From positions 1 to 64,000 of the forward strand of contig JBKPAG010000008.1 of the NCBI GenBank assembly GCA_046726315.1: DNA of 64,000 bases, given 5' to 3'. Made by a program: the position numbers and the translations under genes. The stretch is from JACVRX01 sp046726315. Its GTDB lineage: Bacteria; Actinomycetota; Actinomycetes; Jiangellales; Jiangellaceae. This document shows positions 1 through 7,646 of the stretch, piece by piece. The notes below the pieces were generated by a model. That model ran no database searches. It had not been told where the DNA came from and saw nothing but the letters and a program-made list of their open reading frames with translations. Each line of letters opens with the position of its first letter. The first letter of the stretch is position 1.

Positions 1-1
1 G

Positions 2-139
2 ACCAACCGGCAGATCGGCCAGCGGCTATACCTGGCCGAGAAGACCGTCAAGAACTACGTCTCCAGCCTGCTCGCCAAACTCGGCCTGCAACGACGCACC
101 CAAGCCGCCGTCCTCGCCGCCCGCCTCCTCCGCGACTAA
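2..139 (+). CDS. devR: DevR/DosR-type response regulator, C-terminal fragment (cut by window edge)
   Basis: Only the last 45 codons are inside the window, ending in TAA. They encode the recognition half of a NarL/LuxR-type helix-turn-helix. The stretch LAEKTVKNYVSSLLAKLG followed by QRRTQAA is the hallmark of DevR/DosR, the hypoxia, nitric oxide and CO response regulator of mycobacteria, and matches what I remember of that protein almost residue for residue. The receiver domain lies upstream of the window. The assignment fits the neighbourhood: the next 16 kb carry DosR-regulon gene families and DosR-like palindromes, and a remnant of a DevS-type kinase lies on the opposite strand about 1 kb away. 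Other NarL-family regulators share the fold, so this rests on the signature plus context. Confidence 0.85.
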   Translation, partial: TNRQIGQRLYLAEKTVKNYVSSLLAKLGLQRRTQAAVLAARLLRD

Positions 140-250
140 CCGCGACCTTCTCCGAGTCGGCGAGGTGCGGCGAGCGCCGGGTCTGTCGTCGACGCCGAAT
201 TCGCGCATCTCCGTATCGCCGTCCCACTGCGTACCCGGTCGCGCTGTGGC

Positions 251-264
251 GGGACCTTGGTCCT
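251..264 (+). promoter_or_regulatory. DosR-like box upstream of doxX
   Basis: GGGACCTTGGTCCT contains a perfect GGACC-TT-GGTCC inverted repeat. It fits the family of palindromes found through this island and the published mycobacterial DosR core (GGGAC...GTCCC). It ends 86 nt before the DoxX start codon. Binding is inferred. Confidence 0.6.
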
Positions 265-350
265 CAGGGGTCGGGGCGCTTCGACCCTGCCCTGGTGTCC
301 TGGGCAGCGATGGAATTGAAACACAGGCGTCATCGAGAAGGGACAGTGTC

Positions 351-893
351 ATGGCCACCACGCAGCGGCCCGGAGCCGTCGCCCATGTCGACGAGGCATC
401 TGGTTGGTCGCATATCGCGCCCTATGTCTGGGCGATCACCCGCATCTCCCTCGGTTGGGTCTTCTTCTGGGCGTTTCTGGACAAGGCGTTCGGCCTAGGC
501 CGGGCGACGCCTGCGGAGAACGCCTGGCTCGATGGTGGTAGCCCGACGAACGGGTTCCTCGCCAACGCGCCGACTGGCCCGTTCGACAGCCTCTACAAGG
601 ACCTCGCCGAGGCAACCTGGGCGGACTGGCTGTTCATGATCGGTCTGCTGGCGATCGGAGTTGCCCTCATTTTGGGCATCGGCATGCGGATCGCCGCTAT
701 CACCGGAGCGCTGCTGGTCTTCCTGATGTGGACCGCCGTCCTGCCACCGGAGAACAACCCATTCATGGACGACCACTTGATCTACGCAATGGTGCTGATC
801 GGCCTGGCCGCCGTGAACGCCGGCGACACCTGGGGGCTCGGCAAGCAGTGGGCCAGCACAGGAGTGGTCCGGAGTTATCCGATCCTTCGCTGA
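351..893 (+). CDS. DoxX-family integral membrane protein
   Basis: This 180-residue protein has about four hydrophobic segments (roughly residues 25-45, 90-110, 112-130 and 140-158), typical of DoxX/DoxD-like membrane proteins. Mycobacterial DoxX has been linked to a membrane complex with superoxide dismutase in oxidant defence, but the biochemical role of most members is unknown. The ATG at 351 is preceded by GAGAAGGGA and starts the conserved region; longer in-frame starts would cover the promoter. A DosR-like palindrome lies 86 nt upstream and a strong hairpin 25 nt downstream of the stop, so it is probably a single-gene transcript under hypoxic control. The reading frame is intact, unlike many neighbours. 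Confidence 0.8.
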   Translation: MATTQRPGAVAHVDEASGWSHIAPYVWAITRISLGWVFFWAFLDKAFGLGRATPAENAWLDGGSPTNGFLANAPTGPFDSLYKDLAEATWADWLFMIGLLAIGVALILGIGMRIAAITGALLVFLMWTAVLPPENNPFMDDHLIYAMVLIGLAAVNAGDTWGLGKQWASTGVVRSYPILR

Positions 894-917
894 TCTACCC
901 GCAACGGGGGGAACGGA

Positions 918-951
918 CGATCGCCACCTGGTATCCGCCAGGTGGCGATCG
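918..951 (+). terminator. Hairpin terminator after doxX
   Basis: Perfect 14-bp stem (CGATCGCCACCTGG and its complement) with a 6-nt loop, beginning 25 nt after the DoxX stop. There is no T-tract, as is common for actinobacterial hairpin terminators. Confidence 0.7.
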
Positions 952-1103
952 CAACTGTTCTCAGCTCAGGCGCGGGCGTACTCGAAAGCCCACTTGGCGT
1001 CGACCCGACTGACGCCAGCTCTGCAGCCAGCCAGTCCCACGTCCGCCAGCATGTCGGCTCGATAGCTGCCCACAGCCGAGGTCTTTGTCGAGCCGTGCCC
1101 GGG
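952..1103. other. Non-genic stretch with degraded minus-strand coding character
   Basis: No intact gene is visible between the doxX terminator and the DevS remnant. On the minus strand, about 1071 to 966 reads as a plausible protein end (VDAKWAFEYARA then TGA) but has no connected upstream frame. It looks like another decayed piece, perhaps part of the same deletion scar as the kinase remnant; family not recognised. Confidence 0.35.
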
Positions 1104-1480
1104 TCACGTGCTGCTGCGCGCTTCGAGCAGTCGACGGAGGGCGGCGGCGAACCGCGCCGCCAGCGCCCCGTTGCCGACTGCATGGTCAAACCTCATGTTG
1201 AGTAGCCGCAGTATTCCTTTTCCCTACAGTAGCGGCCAAATCAGCTTCCGCGTCTCCTCGTCGATCCCGACGGCGACGAATTGCGACAGTCCTCGTTCGG
1301 GACCGAGCACCCCCAACGCGCCGTACTGCGCGTCGACCAGAGACATAGCTGCGTCGACGATGCGATGGAGGACCTGCTCCAGCTCCAAGTCGCTCGCCAC
1401 CCCGAGGACCGCCTCAACAGCCGGTCCACCCGATCGTGGGTCCGGAGCACCGCCGGGCCGACCGGCACTGCCGCGGCGTA
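1104..1480 (-). pseudogene. Remnant of a DevS/DosS-type sensor kinase (GAF-domain piece)
   Basis: Read on the minus strand, about 1425 to 1224 encodes the start of a DevS-like GAF domain, with segments EAVLGVASDLELEQVLHRIV, SLVDAQYGALGVLG and VGIDEETRKLI. A DRVDRLL motif that should precede it lies in another frame, showing a frameshift near 1420. A TAG at 1224-1226 interrupts the domain. The same frame then resumes with GKGILRLL, which fits the expected next GAF segment, before changing to unrelated sequence and ending at a TGA at 1104. No second GAF, dimerisation or ATPase domain follows. DevS is the haem sensor partner of DevR, so this is a broken kinase relic close to devR but on the opposite strand. 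A functional copy may exist elsewhere. Confidence 0.75.
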
Positions 1481-1541
1481 CGCCCGCCATCATCTGACCC
1501 GCGGTTGTGGTGTGTGTGCAGGCACGACGTCCACGGAGGTC

Positions 1542-1555
1542 GGGACCTTCGACCC
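1542..1555 (+). promoter_or_regulatory. DosR-like box upstream of the first PNPOx gene
   Basis: GGGACCTTCGACCC, flanked by C and G, gives CGGG(N8)CCCG symmetry. It ends 28 nt before the ATG at 1584, closer than the boxes of other island genes. It matches the local consensus RGGACCTTCGGCCC at 12 of 14 positions. Confidence 0.6.
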
Positions 1556-1583
1556 GTGCGTGAATCCGCAGGCAACACCAACG

Positions 1584-2009
1584 ATGAGTGGCATGCAGGC
1601 GATGAGTGGGTCGATCGTGGACCTTAGTCGCGAGGAGTCCTTGGCATTGTTGGCCAGCGCGCCGGTCGGCCGAATTGTATTCACGAGAGGAGCTCTTCCC
1701 GCGATCCATCCGGTCAATTTCGTTCTCGAAGGCGGCGACGTTGTGATCACTACCAGCGAGGACTCGGCGTTCCTGTCAGCCGTCGCAGAAAGCATCGTCG
1801 CTTTCGAGGCTGACGAGATCGACGCCGCCAACCATGAGGCCTGGAGCGTGGTCGTCACCGGACGAGCTCGGCTCGTCACGGACCCTCAGAACGTCGAGCG
1901 CATTCGCGTTGTCACACACTCCTGGACCGGTGGCGTCGCCGAATCCGCTCGCTTTATCCAGATCCGACCGGAGATCGTGTCCGGTCGGCGCATCGGCACA
2001 ACGGTATGA
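1584..2009 (+). CDS. Pyridoxamine 5'-phosphate oxidase-like flavin-binding protein (DosR-regulon type)
   Basis: The 141-residue protein has the split-barrel flavin fold. Signatures are GRIVFTRGALPAIHPVNFV near residues 30-48, AFEADEID near 74 and a C-terminal RPEIVSGRRIG motif. Related short PNPOx-like proteins occur repeatedly in mycobacterial DosR regulons and bind FMN or F420; the substrate cannot be told from sequence. ATGs at 1584, 1593 and 1602 are all possible, and no clear ribosome-binding site separates them. The stop overlaps a possible ATG of the next reading frame by 4 nt, so it may be translated together with the SRPBCC gene. A second intact paralogue (3263) and one decayed copy (2935) follow. 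Confidence 0.8.
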   Translation: MSGMQAMSGSIVDLSREESLALLASAPVGRIVFTRGALPAIHPVNFVLEGGDVVITTSEDSAFLSAVAESIVAFEADEIDAANHEAWSVVVTGRARLVTDPQNVERIRVVTHSWTGGVAESARFIQIRPEIVSGRRIGTTV

Positions 2010-2128
2010 CCATTGACCCAGACGACCCGGAGTCCGGGACTTTCCTCTCGCGCAATCGTCCTTGGCTGACGGTCAGACTAGGGAGGCAACCGTCAGGCAC
2101 GCCTGGACCGACAGTTCGAGGGGATGTC

Positions 2129-2776
2129 ATGCGAAGCCGAGTCGCAGGGGCGGTCGGTGCTGGTGCACTGGTCGTGGGAGTTGCGGTAGCGGCATATCCT
2201 GCGCTGCTTCGTACGCGATGCTTGACGTGGGGCGCGACGTCAGACGAGATCAGTCGTCAGATGCCTGGCGACGATCTCCTTCCTGATCCGGACCTGCTGG
2301 CGACTCGGGCAGTTACCGTCGCTGCGCTACCCGACGCGATATGGCCGTGGCTGGTGCAGATGGGCAGCGGCGGCGGCGGCGCATATACGTATGACTGGAT
2401 CGAGAACCTGTTTGGTCTGGGCATGCACAGCGCTAACGAGATCCTTCCCCAGTTCCAGGACCTCGAGGTGGGCGATGTCGTGCCGGTGGGATCGAAGGGT
2501 CCCCACATGAAGGTCGAGGTCCTAGATCCTGAGCAGGCGCTGGTGTTCCGCTCGATGGACGGGACCTGGGTTTGGGCGTTCGGACTCTATCCCGACAGCG
2601 GAAACACCAGGCTGGTTAGCCGCAACCGCATCGCGACTCCCAACGCGTCCTTCGCCCGGCAGCTGGTGAACCTACTCGTCATGGAGCCGGGCAGCTTGGT
2701 CATGGAGGCGAAGATGCTGAATGGCATCAAGGAACGTGCCGAACGGCTCGCCTCGAAGTCGTCGGCGACGGCCTGA
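2129..2776 (+). CDS. SRPBCC-family protein with N-terminal membrane anchor
   Basis: From the ATG at 2129 (after GAGGGG) the protein has 215 residues. It begins with a hydrophobic anchor (about residues 4-25) followed by an SRPBCC/START-like ligand-binding domain recognised by RCLTWGATSDEI, PWLVQMG and YTYDWIENLFGLGM. Such actinobacterial proteins are predicted lipid or polyketide binding proteins of unknown role. An alternative ATG at 2006 overlaps the stop of the upstream PNPOx gene; it would add 41 residues without family character, so the internal start is preferred. The arrangement suggests co-transcription with the PNPOx gene from the DosR-like box at 1542. The frame is intact. Confidence 0.7.
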   Translation: MRSRVAGAVGAGALVVGVAVAAYPALLRTRCLTWGATSDEISRQMPGDDLLPDPDLLATRAVTVAALPDAIWPWLVQMGSGGGGAYTYDWIENLFGLGMHSANEILPQFQDLEVGDVVPVGSKGPHMKVEVLDPEQALVFRSMDGTWVWAFGLYPDSGNTRLVSRNRIATPNASFARQLVNLLVMEPGSLVMEAKMLNGIKERAERLASKSSATA

Positions 2777-2934
2777 ACGCTGTATGCATTGGATCCGCGA
2801 CAACCAGTCACGGTCGGCTCAGCCCCTGGCCTCAATGGTGGCCAACCATCGGGTGCCTTCGGCAGTCGGCCCCGGCGTACCCTTCTCCGCCCGAATCATG
2901 CGCGGGTCGTCGCTGTAAACCGTCGTGATCAGCC

Positions 2935-3173
2935 GGGCGGTCGGCCACCGAGTCCGGCGATGCCGTCGTGGTTCCGCTGAACATCGTCGTCGCTGACGAC
3001 GGCGTCGTCTTCCGGACCGCGGAGGGGACCTAGCTCCCCGCCGCACAGGAGGGCGCCGGCTGTGCTTCGAGGCTGACGATGTGGCACCCGTACTTCGTCG
3101 AATCCGGGCCAGCGAGGTGACCGGTCGCCGGCTGCCGCTCAGGGCGGGCGGTGTGACCGTCGAACGCCAGTAG
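2935..3173 (+). pseudogene. Decayed PNPOx-like gene (extra copy)
   Basis: Plus-strand translation gives GRSATESGDAVVVPLNIVV, then VVFRTAEGT followed by an in-frame TAG. In a shifted frame RRIRASEVTGRRLPLRAGG runs to a TAG at 3171-3173. These pieces line up in order with GRLAVAVAGEPEIFPVNFVV, VVFRTAEGT and VLPARVTGRR of the intact paralogue starting at 3263. The middle of the barrel is deleted. This is therefore a relic of a tandem duplication of the downstream PNPOx gene, disrupted by a nonsense codon, a deletion and frameshifts. The 160 nt before it hold no recognisable gene. Confidence 0.75.
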
Positions 3174-3213
3174 GGCGACACTGACTGATCGAGGTCGAAC
3201 GGCCCGCCGTCCC

Positions 3214-3227
3214 GGGTCGAAGGTCTC
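3214..3227 (+). promoter_or_regulatory. DosR-like box upstream of the second PNPOx gene
   Basis: GGGTCGAAGGTCTC is 13/14 identical to the reverse complement of the box at 1542. It ends 35 nt before the GTG at 3263, so a start site near the GTG, and a leaderless transcript, are possible. Confidence 0.55.
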
Positions 3228-3262
3228 GGTCCCGGTCCGTGGTCTCGTGCCATGCTTGTCGC

Positions 3263-3691
3263 GTGGCAGACAGCTCGGACGGGATCACCGTCCTGAACGA
3301 GGATGAGTGCTGGCGCCTGATCGACGCGGCAGAGGTCGGCCGCCTCGCGGTGGCGGTCGCCGGAGAGCCGGAGATCTTCCCGGTCAACTTCGTCGTCGAC
3401 GGACGGGCCGTGGTGTTCCGAACCGCAGAGGGCACGAAACTGGCCGCCCTCACGGTTTCATCGCGGGTCGCGTTCGAGGTCGACGGCTACCTGCCGGACA
3501 GCGGCGAAGCCTGGAGCGTCGTCCTGAAGGGCCAAGCGGAACGGCTGGAGCATTTCCCCGACATCTACGCCGCCGAGCAGCTGCCAATCTTCCCGTGGCA
3601 CGCCGCGCCGAAGCAGTGGTTCGTCCGGGTGCTGCCAGCACGCGTGACCGGCCGGAGGTTCACCATCGTCCGCGGCCCCCGCGAGGACTGA
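3263..3691 (+). CDS. Pyridoxamine 5'-phosphate oxidase-like flavin-binding protein
   Basis: A 142-residue PNPOx-like protein, paralogous to the one at 1584. Key segments are ECWRLIDAAEVGRLAVAV, PEIFPVNFVVDG, VVFRTAEGTKLAAL, VAFEVDGYL, EAWSVVLKG and a C-terminal RVLPARVTGRRFTIV. These are the usual strands and flavin-contact loops of the DosR-associated PNPOx group. I chose the GTG at 3263 because homology starts immediately after it; a GTG at 3239 is the alternative. The gene appears to be monocistronic. FMN or F420 binding is likely from the family, but substrate and physiological role are not visible. Confidence 0.8.
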   Translation: MADSSDGITVLNEDECWRLIDAAEVGRLAVAVAGEPEIFPVNFVVDGRAVVFRTAEGTKLAALTVSSRVAFEVDGYLPDSGEAWSVVLKGQAERLEHFPDIYAAEQLPIFPWHAAPKQWFVRVLPARVTGRRFTIVRGPRED

Positions 3692-3746
3692 CTCCGCGAC
3701 TCATCGCGGCGGTGCTCAGCTGGCTGTGCTGAGTGGCTGCACGTAC

Positions 3747-3975
3747 GTCGGCAACGACCGTGGACCTCCCTTCCGCGTCCGGTGGGGGCGCCAGCGGCCA
3801 TGAGACGCTGTTCTTCTCCAGCTCTGACGCCACGGTCCAGAACGCAGTTCGGCGGCTGGCCGTGGTCGACGGCGACGAGTTCGCCGGCATGATCACGGTG
3901 GATGACCTGCTCGTCGACCTGGCCAGGCTGATCACGGCCGAGGTTTCCTCCCGGCCGAATTGGGCCGACCGTCGC
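3747..3975 (+). pseudogene. Collapsed DUF1918-CBS gene pair (deletion fusion)
   Basis: The 5' part reads VGNDRGPPFRVRW in one frame, then GHETLFFSSSDATV in another. This matches VGDNGGPPYRIRW and GHEALFFPGPDATV of the intact DUF1918 protein at 9919-10116. The frame then jumps straight into VRRLAVVDGDEFAGMITVDD and LLVDLARLITAEV, equivalent to the end of the CBS protein at 9461-9909. Everything between (the DUF1918 end and the whole first CBS motif) is deleted. The remnant is thus a second copy of the DUF1918-CBS operon collapsed into one broken frame. After it, 3991-4119 can be read as another short protein-like stretch (TPPTTFVFTAEDIRTFLHVA) of unknown family. Confidence 0.75.
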
Positions 3976-4154
3976 AATTTACGCAGGATGTTGAGTGTTG
4001 CGGAGACCGGCCGACGACGACACGCCGCCTACTACGTTCGTGTTCACCGCCGAGGACATCCGGACGTTCCTGCACGTAGCACAGCTGAGGCTGCCTTGTC
4101 CGCGGCGTCGGAGAGGATGACGGATTCTAGTTGGGAAAGAAGACCCACCAGGCA

Positions 4155-4169
4155 TGGCCGAACGACCCT
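4155..4169 (+). promoter_or_regulatory. Degenerate DosR-like box upstream of the multicopper oxidase
   Basis: TGGCCGAACGACCCT matches GGGCCGAAGGTCCCT at 12 of 15 positions. It ends 66 nt before the ATG at 4236, the same spacing as the better boxes at 10183, 13522, 14451 and 15624, which is the main reason to accept it. Confidence 0.45.
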
Positions 4170-4235
4170 TGGCGCGTTCGCTCGCAATGGCGACCGTTAA
4201 GTACACGGTAACGGCAGGTATAGGGGGCGATCGTG

Positions 4236-6142
4236 ATGCCGATCACGAGGCGACAGTTGCTCAAGGCAGGGGCCGCAACGGGTGCAGGGGTACTACTGCT
4301 GCCCTGGCACCTCCGGATGTCACGGGCGTTCGCCCAAGCCGTCCCGGGATTGGATCCCGCGACCATCGACCAGTTCGGCACGCCGCTGGTCATCCCTCCG
4401 GCGATGCCACTGACGACGACGATCCAGAAGAAGACCGTCGACTACTACACGATATCGGTGGTGCAGTTCCGGCAGCAGATCCTGCCCGCTGGGCTCCCCG
4501 GCACGACGGTCTGGGGCTATCAACAGCGAACAGCCAAGGGCACCCGGAACTACCCGGCGTTCACCATCGAAGCCGGGGCCGATCGTCCCGTGCGGGTGAA
4601 ATGGATCAACGGCTTGGTCGACGGAGCCGGCGATTTCATTCCACACATCCTGCCGGTTGATCCCACCTTGCACTGGGCCAACCCTCCGGGTGGCGTCGCC
4701 GGCCGTGATATGCGGCCGACCTTCACCACAACCCCGGGCCCGTATACGGGGCCCGTCCCCATCGTGACCCACCTACACGGAGGTCACAGCAACGAGGAAA
4801 GCGACGGCTACGCAGAAGCCTGGTACCTCCCCGCCGCCAACAACATCCCCGCCGGATTCGCGACCGTGGGCTCGTTCTACGACGAGTTCGCGGCGAAGTT
4901 TGCCGCGGCGACGGGCGAGGTGTGGGATCCGGGGACGGCCGTCTTCCAGTACGCCAACGACCAGGCCGCGACGACCATGTGGTTCCACGACCACACCCTG
5001 GGCATGACCCGGGCGAATGTGTACGCCGGGCCGGCCGGCTTCTACCTGCTCCGCGGCGGTCCTCACGACCTCCCGGCAGGGGTTCTCCCCGGCCCGGCCC
5101 CAGCTCGAGGCGATCCTCCCGGCATGCGGTACTACGAGATCCCGCTCGCCATCCAGGACCGGTCATTCAACGCCGACGGATCGCTCTTCTACCCGGACAG
5201 TCGGGCCTTCTTCGACGGGTTCGAAGGGCCATACGTCCCGGACAGCGACGTCTCGCCGATCTGGAACCCCGAGACCTTCGGAAACACCATGCTCGTGAAC
5301 GGCAAGACCTGGCCGTACCTCGAGGTCGAGCAACGCCGGTATCGGTTCCGGATCCTGAACAGCTGAAACGGCCGCTTCCTGATTCTCCGGCTCCATCGCC
5401 CCGGCCTGGGCTTCTGGCAGATCGGCGCCGAGGGCGGCTTCCTACCCACACCCGTACAGCTGGACGAGCTGCTGGTGGCCCCTGCCGAGCGAGCGGACGT
5501 GATCGTGGACTTCACCGGGCTCGAGAACCAAACAATCCGACTGCTCAACCTCGGGCCGGACGAACCGTTCGGCGGAGGAACTCCAGGAGTGGACTTCGAA
5601 CCGGCGGACCCGGCCACTACGGGCCGGGTAATGGAGTTCCGGGTGACGCTTCCGTTGACCGGATCCGACACCTCCGTGTCACCGGACCATCCCAGCGCCG
5701 CCGAAGCCCGGACCGACCACAAACACCCGGCAGGTCTCCCTCAACGAGGCAGGGTCGACCTTCCCCGGGTTCGACGGGCCGATCGCAGCGACGCTCGGCA
5801 CGATGCATCCCGATGGCACCCCCAATCCGCTCGGGTGGGCGGATCCCATCACCGAGCACGTCGCCGTGGGCGCGGTCGAGGAATGGGAGATGCACAACTT
5901 CACCGAGAACGCCCACCCCATCCACATCCACGAGATCCGAGGTGGTCAACCGAGAGCCCTTCGAGGCTGCCGTGATTGGCCCGGAGCCGTGGGAGACCGG
6001 CCTGAAAGACACCGTGATCGCCTATCCCGGCCAGATCACGCGGGTGAAGGCCCACTACGACCGGGCCGGCCTGTTCGTATGGCACTGCCACATCGTCGAG
6101 CACGAGGACAACGAGATGATGCGGCCGTATCGGATCGGGTGA
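4236..6142 (+). pseudogene. Multicopper oxidase (CotA/bilirubin-oxidase type), disrupted
   Basis: The gene begins with a Tat signal (RRQLLKAGAATGAGVLLLP, residues 5-23) and an exported three-cupredoxin multicopper oxidase follows. Copper-ligand motifs are present in order: HLHGGH, WFHDHTLG, HPIHIHE and WHCHIVEHEDNEMM. Such enzymes oxidise phenols, metals or tetrapyrroles and reduce O2 to water. A TGA at 5364-5366 interrupts it after RFRILNS, where relatives usually have a Cys codon. Two frameshifts follow, near 5697 (before VSLNEAGSTFPGF) and near 5940 (between HPIHIHE and VNREPFEA). All four copper motifs survive but no single frame can express them, so it is inactive unless these are sequencing errors. 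ATG 4236 follows AGGGGGC; GTG 4233 is the alternative. Confidence 0.85.
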
Positions 6143-6176
6143 CGCTGACCGCCCAGCACCAACACGGTCCAGTGCG

Positions 6177-6420
6177 TCAACCCCGCGCGACCATCGTGAT
6201 CTTCGAACCGAGCAGCTCGCCCCAGCTGCGGGCTCGGTCCCGTTCCGATCGGATAGCGGTCCCGATGCCCCAGCGACGTAGAAGCTAGTTGCGGGCGCCA
6301 GGATCCGAAACCCGAGCCGCCGCAACCGTTTCCCCGCCGTGCGCCGAGCCCGCCAGCTGGGGTTTCACCCGCGTTCGAACGCGGCTGCCGCGCCGCACCC
6401 AAGCCCGCACTGAACGGACC
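6177..6420 (-). pseudogene. Flavodoxin remnant (C-terminal part)
   Basis: On the minus strand, RRLGFRILAPATSFYVAGAS is followed, after a one-base frameshift, by ERDRARSWGELLGSKITMVA. Both correspond segment by segment to RRLGFRVFVPAASFYVTGTS and ERARHWGEVLGSTM of the intact flavodoxin at 13849-14382. Upstream pieces (AAAFERG, KPQLAGSAHGG) match its AATFDTR and KPRMPGSAAHG but are in different frames. The FMN-binding N-terminal half is gone. This is a second, decayed flavodoxin copy lying between the multicopper oxidase relic and the aldo/keto reductase. Confidence 0.75.
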
Positions 6421-6450
6421 CGAGCCATTCCCGTAGATGCTGACCGGCCA

Positions 6451-6464
6451 GCGCCGAAGGTCCC
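6451..6464. promoter_or_regulatory. DosR-like box (first of a pair)
   Basis: GCGCCGAAGGTCCC matches the island consensus at 13 of 14 positions. It lies between the flavodoxin relic (minus) and the aldo/keto reductase (plus), 16 nt from the second box. Confidence 0.55.
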
Positions 6465-6480
6465 GCGGTTGGGGCCCTCT

Positions 6481-6494
6481 AGACCTTCGGCCCC
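6481..6494. promoter_or_regulatory. DosR-like box (second of a pair, inverted)
   Basis: AGACCTTCGGCCCC is the reverse orientation of the same motif (complement GGGGCCGAAGGTCT). It ends 134 nt before the aldo/keto reductase start, further than usual, so the pair may originally have driven the now broken minus-strand flavodoxin. Confidence 0.55.
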
Positions 6495-6628
6495 CGATCA
6501 CGGTACTGAGGCCGTAGCCGTGGGCTGTTGTGTCTACATGCCTCTTCCCGCGTGTCAGAAAGGTGGAGGACAGAGATTGAAATCTGTCACCTATGATCCT
6601 GCACGCAAACTGCGACAGGAGGATCTTC

Positions 6629-7633
6629 GTGATCACAAGCGTGCTCGGTCCATCTGGCCTGCGCGTCTCGGCGCTCGGCCTGGGCTGCATGGGGATGTCC
6701 GACTTCTACGGCCCTGCGGATGAGGCGGAGTCGATCGCCACCATCCAGGCCGCGCTCGACGCCGGGGTGACGCTGCTCGATACGGGGGACTACTACGGGA
6801 TCGGGCACAACGAGCTGCTCATCCGGGAGGCGCTCCGCGGGCGCGCTCGCGAGCAGGTCGTCGTCAGCGTCAAGTTCGGGCTCATGCGTGCCCCCGACGG
6901 GAGCGTCGTCGGCAACGACCTGCGCACGCCGGCGGTCAAGAACTTCCTCTCCTACACTCTGCGCCGACTGGGTACGGACTACGTCGACGTTTACCGGCCC
7001 GGCCGGGTGTACCCCGACCTCCCGATCGAGGAGACGGTCGGCGCTATCGGCGAGCTGGTACAGGCAGGCTACGTCCGCCACGTCGGGCTCTCCGAGGTCG
7101 GGGCGGAAACTGTCCGCCGCGCGCACGCCGTGCATCCCATCTCCGACCTGCAGATCGAGTACTCGCTGCTCTCGCGCGGGATCGAGGACGAGATCCTGCC
7201 CGCCTGCCGCAGGCTCGGAATCGGGGTCACCGCCTACGGCGTACTCTCCCGCGGCCTGCTCTCCGGTCACTGGTCGAAGCAGCGGGCAGAAACACTGACG
7301 CCGTACGACTTCCGCGCCTCGGCGCCGCGATTCACCGGCGAGAACCTCGAGCGGAACATCGCGCTCGTCGAAACGCTGCGCGCGGTCGCGGAGGCGAAGG
7401 GCGCGACAGTTGCGCAGCTCGCAATCGCATGGGTGCTCTCCCGGGGCGACGACATCGTGCCGCTGGTCGGCGCCCGCAGGCGCGAACGGTTGGCCGACGC
7501 CCTCAGCGCACTCGGGCTCGAGTTCTCTGCTGAAGACCTCGCCCGGATCGAGGAGGCGATCCCCGCTGGGGCCGCCGCCGGCGAGCGCTACCACACCCAC
7601 CAGATGGCGCTCCTGGACAGCGAGCGCGGTTAG
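6629..7633 (+). CDS. Aldo/keto reductase
   Basis: A 334-residue (alpha/beta)8-barrel NADPH-dependent oxidoreductase. Visible landmarks are ALGLGCMGMS near residue 15, the catalytic Asp/Tyr stretch LLDTGDYYGIGHNE, the catalytic Lys in VVVSVKFG, and the cofactor-binding C-terminal part ending in LDSERG. The usual catalytic His position lies in DYVDVYRPGR, where no His is seen; this variant is common in this subfamily. The GTG at 6629 has a very good AGGAGG six nt upstream; the ATG at 6593 lacks one. The next gene is a TetR-type repressor starting 13 nt after the stop, so the two probably form an operon controlled by that repressor. Substrate unknown. The frame is intact. Confidence 0.85.
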   Translation: MITSVLGPSGLRVSALGLGCMGMSDFYGPADEAESIATIQAALDAGVTLLDTGDYYGIGHNELLIREALRGRAREQVVVSVKFGLMRAPDGSVVGNDLRTPAVKNFLSYTLRRLGTDYVDVYRPGRVYPDLPIEETVGAIGELVQAGYVRHVGLSEVGAETVRRAHAVHPISDLQIEYSLLSRGIEDEILPACRRLGIGVTAYGVLSRGLLSGHWSKQRAETLTPYDFRASAPRFTGENLERNIALVETLRAVAEAKGATVAQLAIAWVLSRGDDIVPLVGARRRERLADALSALGLEFSAEDLARIEEAIPAGAAAGERYHTHQMALLDSERG

Positions 7634-7646
7634 GCTCGCGGTCGCA

